NCBI GenBank assembly: GCA_002325605.1
Contig: DCSM01000145.1
Coordinates: 1-15,160 of the forward strand
DNA length: 15,160 nucleotides
Direction of reading: 5' to 3'
Origin: Chloroflexaceae bacterium UBA1466
Lineage (GTDB): Bacteria; Chloroflexota; Chloroflexia; Chloroflexales; Chloroflexaceae
The stretch's first letter is position 1. Every line of letters starts with the position of its first letter. Positions 13,815 to 15,160 of this stretch are shown piece by piece. The position numbers were made by a program, and so were the translations under genes. The notes under the pieces are model-generated. The model was not told where the DNA came from. It was given only the letters and a program-made list of their open reading frames with translations, and searched no databases.

Positions 13815-15160
13815 GTGTTGCTTAAATTTCACAACTTCATAGTTCATTTGCTCAAGAATTTCTTTAGCAAGCCCACTTCAATTCTTGCGGGGATTTTCAT
13901 GTTGGGCAGTTTTGGGTTTCTTACCCTTGGTCTCACGAATGGCCTCAAGGCTTACAAGGTTTTCTCAAGCCCAACTTCTACGCTTTCTACCCCAACCCCG
14001 CCGCATCCTTCTCCCTTTCCTTCGCAAACTCCTTCTCCTTCCCCTACCTTTGCTGCGAATGACCCAGATGGGGATGAGATTCCTACGGAGCGGGAAGACG
14101 CAAATTTCAATGGCAACCCTGAAGATGATGATACCGATGGGGATGGAATCCCTGATTATAAAGAGTCTAAGCTCCGGGATAGCGATGGCGATGGGATTCC
14201 CGACCAGCTTGACCCTGAGCCACCGATAGAGCCACCTCCTGCTTGTCCTTCTACCCGTGAGGTCAGCTTTATGCTCGTTGCCAATCAGATCTTTACAAAG
14301 ACTATCTCGCCCGCTGAAGGGGGCCACTTAAATCTTACAGTGGCGGGTGTGGTCCAAGCGACGGGGAGCCATTATAGCGATGCTTTCTATGCTTTTACCA
14401 ATCGTAAGGGCTATCCAATTCCTTTTTCGGCCTGGCTAGCTTCTCCCTCCCTTTGGATCAACAACCAAGCTGCGGAGAAACTTATTCCTGGCGGCCAAAT
14501 TCCGTTTCCCGTGAAGAATCATCTCTATACCTTCCCGCTTGCGCTTACGGAAACGAAGACCCTTTCCTTTACCCTTGGGGAATTGGCCGAGAAGGCGGGC
14601 GATTTTGTAAGCCAAGAGAACAATAAAGCTGGGCGCTTTCTGATCCTGGTCTGCCTGCAAATCCCGCCAACTGCAACCCCGACCCAGCCCCCCACCCCTA
14701 CAGCTACAGCTACGCTTACTCCTACTCCTACAGTAGCTCTCACCCCAACCGTTCTACCTATGCCGACCCCAACGCTTACATCGCTGCCGCCGCAAGAGCC
14801 AACCTCTGCACCTTTTCCTGAACCAACAACTACAATGGTGGCAACCGAAAATCCTTCTACGCCCGAAGCTACTTCCTCTTCCACGCCCAAAGCTGTTTCC
14901 CCTACCGCAACTTCGACCTCAACGCCCCATCCAAGTAATACGCCGCCAACGAACTCGCCAACCCTGACGGTTACACCTTCAGAAACCGAGACTGCAACCC
15001 CGACCTCTTCTTCCACCCCAACCAATAGCCCAACCCCAACGGGGACCCCTTTTGCCACTGCAACCCCAACGGCCACACCTACCGTGACTAATACGCCAAC
15101 CCCAACCCCTACGCGGACGAACACCTCAACCGCGACAAGAACCCCAACCCCTACTTCTAC
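13815..15160 (+). CDS. Membrane-anchored surface protein with Ca-binding repeats and Thr/Pro-rich tail (partial, 3' end outside window)
   Basis: The frame opens after a TAG at 13788-13790 and stays open to the window edge (448 codons). The best start is GTG at 13815, with GGAGG (13802-13806) at ideal spacing; TTG at 13818 is an alternative. Residues about 21-45 form one hydrophobic segment, a signal anchor or uncleaved signal. A Ser/Thr/Pro spacer follows (about 55-80). Residues 83-137 hold Asp-rich units ending in DTDGDGIPD and DSDGDGIPDQLDP, matching thrombospondin type 3-like calcium-binding repeats. Residues about 144-282 form a probable beta domain bounded by two Cys (144 and 280). From about 285 the protein is Thr/Pro/Ser-rich with TPT units, a possible cell-wall-spanning or glycosylated stalk. 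The protein is extracellular. Family not named. Confidence 0.82.
   Translation, partial: MLLKFHNFIVHLLKNFFSKPTSILAGIFMLGSFGFLTLGLTNGLKAYKVFSSPTSTLSTPTPPHPSPFPSQTPSPSPTFAANDPDGDEIPTEREDANFNGNPEDDDTDGDGIPDYKESKLRDSDGDGIPDQLDPEPPIEPPPACPSTREVSFMLVANQIFTKTISPAEGGHLNLTVAGVVQATGSHYSDAFYAFTNRKGYPIPFSAWLASPSLWINNQAAEKLIPGGQIPFPVKNHLYTFPLALTETKTLSFTLGELAEKAGDFVSQENNKAGRFLILVCLQIPPTATPTQPPTPTATATLTPTPTVALTPTVLPMPTPTLTSLPPQEPTSAPFPEPTTTMVATENPSTPEATSSSTPKAVSPTATSTSTPHPSNTPPTNSPTLTVTPSETETATPTSSSTPTNSPTPTGTPFATATPTATPTVTNTPTPTPTRTNTSTATRTPTPTS
14668..15160 (+). repeat. Low-complexity Thr/Pro-coding repeat tract
   Basis: An imperfect repeat of short units such as CCAACCCC and CTACT codes for runs of TPT, TAT and PTPT. 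Units vary in codon choice and length, so this is degenerate rather than a perfect tandem array. It runs off the window. The strong codon bias makes long open frames on the opposite strand that are not genes. Confidence 0.85.

Noticed and set aside
13885..14229. Plus-strand frame of 114 codons rich in Leu and Arg
   Set aside because: It overlaps the surface protein in another frame; the DGDGIPD calcium repeats and Thr/Pro tail show the real frame starting at 13815.
14525..15124. Long minus-strand frame coding Val/Gly repeats
   Set aside because: It is the antisense reading of the Thr/Pro repeat tract; low-complexity codon bias keeps the frame open and there is no ribosome binding site or recognisable domain.

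Overview
The window looks like chromosomal DNA of a Chloroflexota bacterium. This is an inference from gene content: DICT-domain sensors, an MglA-like GTPase paired with a roadblock protein, tandem DUF29 genes, and a surface protein with a long Thr-Pro tail. GC content is moderate. No rRNA, tRNA, insertion sequence or CRISPR array is visible.

Left part (about 1-3304, all minus strand): reading 5' to 3' on the minus strand, yebC is followed by ruvC, two tandem DUF29 paralogues, and two tandem paralogues of an unrecognised membrane protein, the last cut by the window edge. Gaps are short. An extended -10 promoter lies before yebC, and a second one lies inside the end of the last DUF29 gene, before the membrane proteins.

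Divergent intergenic region (3305-3733): it holds the yebC promoter and a well-spaced sigma70-type promoter for the plus-strand operon. A leader of about 200 nt follows, with small hairpins and a possible 58-codon upstream ORF that overlaps the next start codon.

Central operon (3734-10549, plus strand), closed by a strong intrinsic terminator at 10570-10607: (1) a 747-residue protein with DICT, GAF and proline-rich regions and a C-terminal cobalamin-binding module carrying the signature residues of the CarH light sensor; (2) a 359-residue helical protein built of three repeats of about 122 residues; (3) a histidine kinase-like protein whose phosphoacceptor His is replaced by Asn; (4) a roadblock/LC7 (MglB-like) protein; (5) an MglA-like small GTPase. 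The hypothesis is a cobalamin-dependent, possibly light-responsive input module acting on a Ras-like GTPase switch, with no DNA-binding domain. This operon is the most interesting part of the window.

Right part (10733-15160, plus strand), under its own promoter: a PAS-PAS-PAS-GAF-PAS sensor with no output domain, a predicted lipoprotein rich in beta strands, and the start of a membrane-anchored surface protein with Ca-binding type 3 thrombospondin-like repeats and a Thr/Pro-rich tail that runs off the window.
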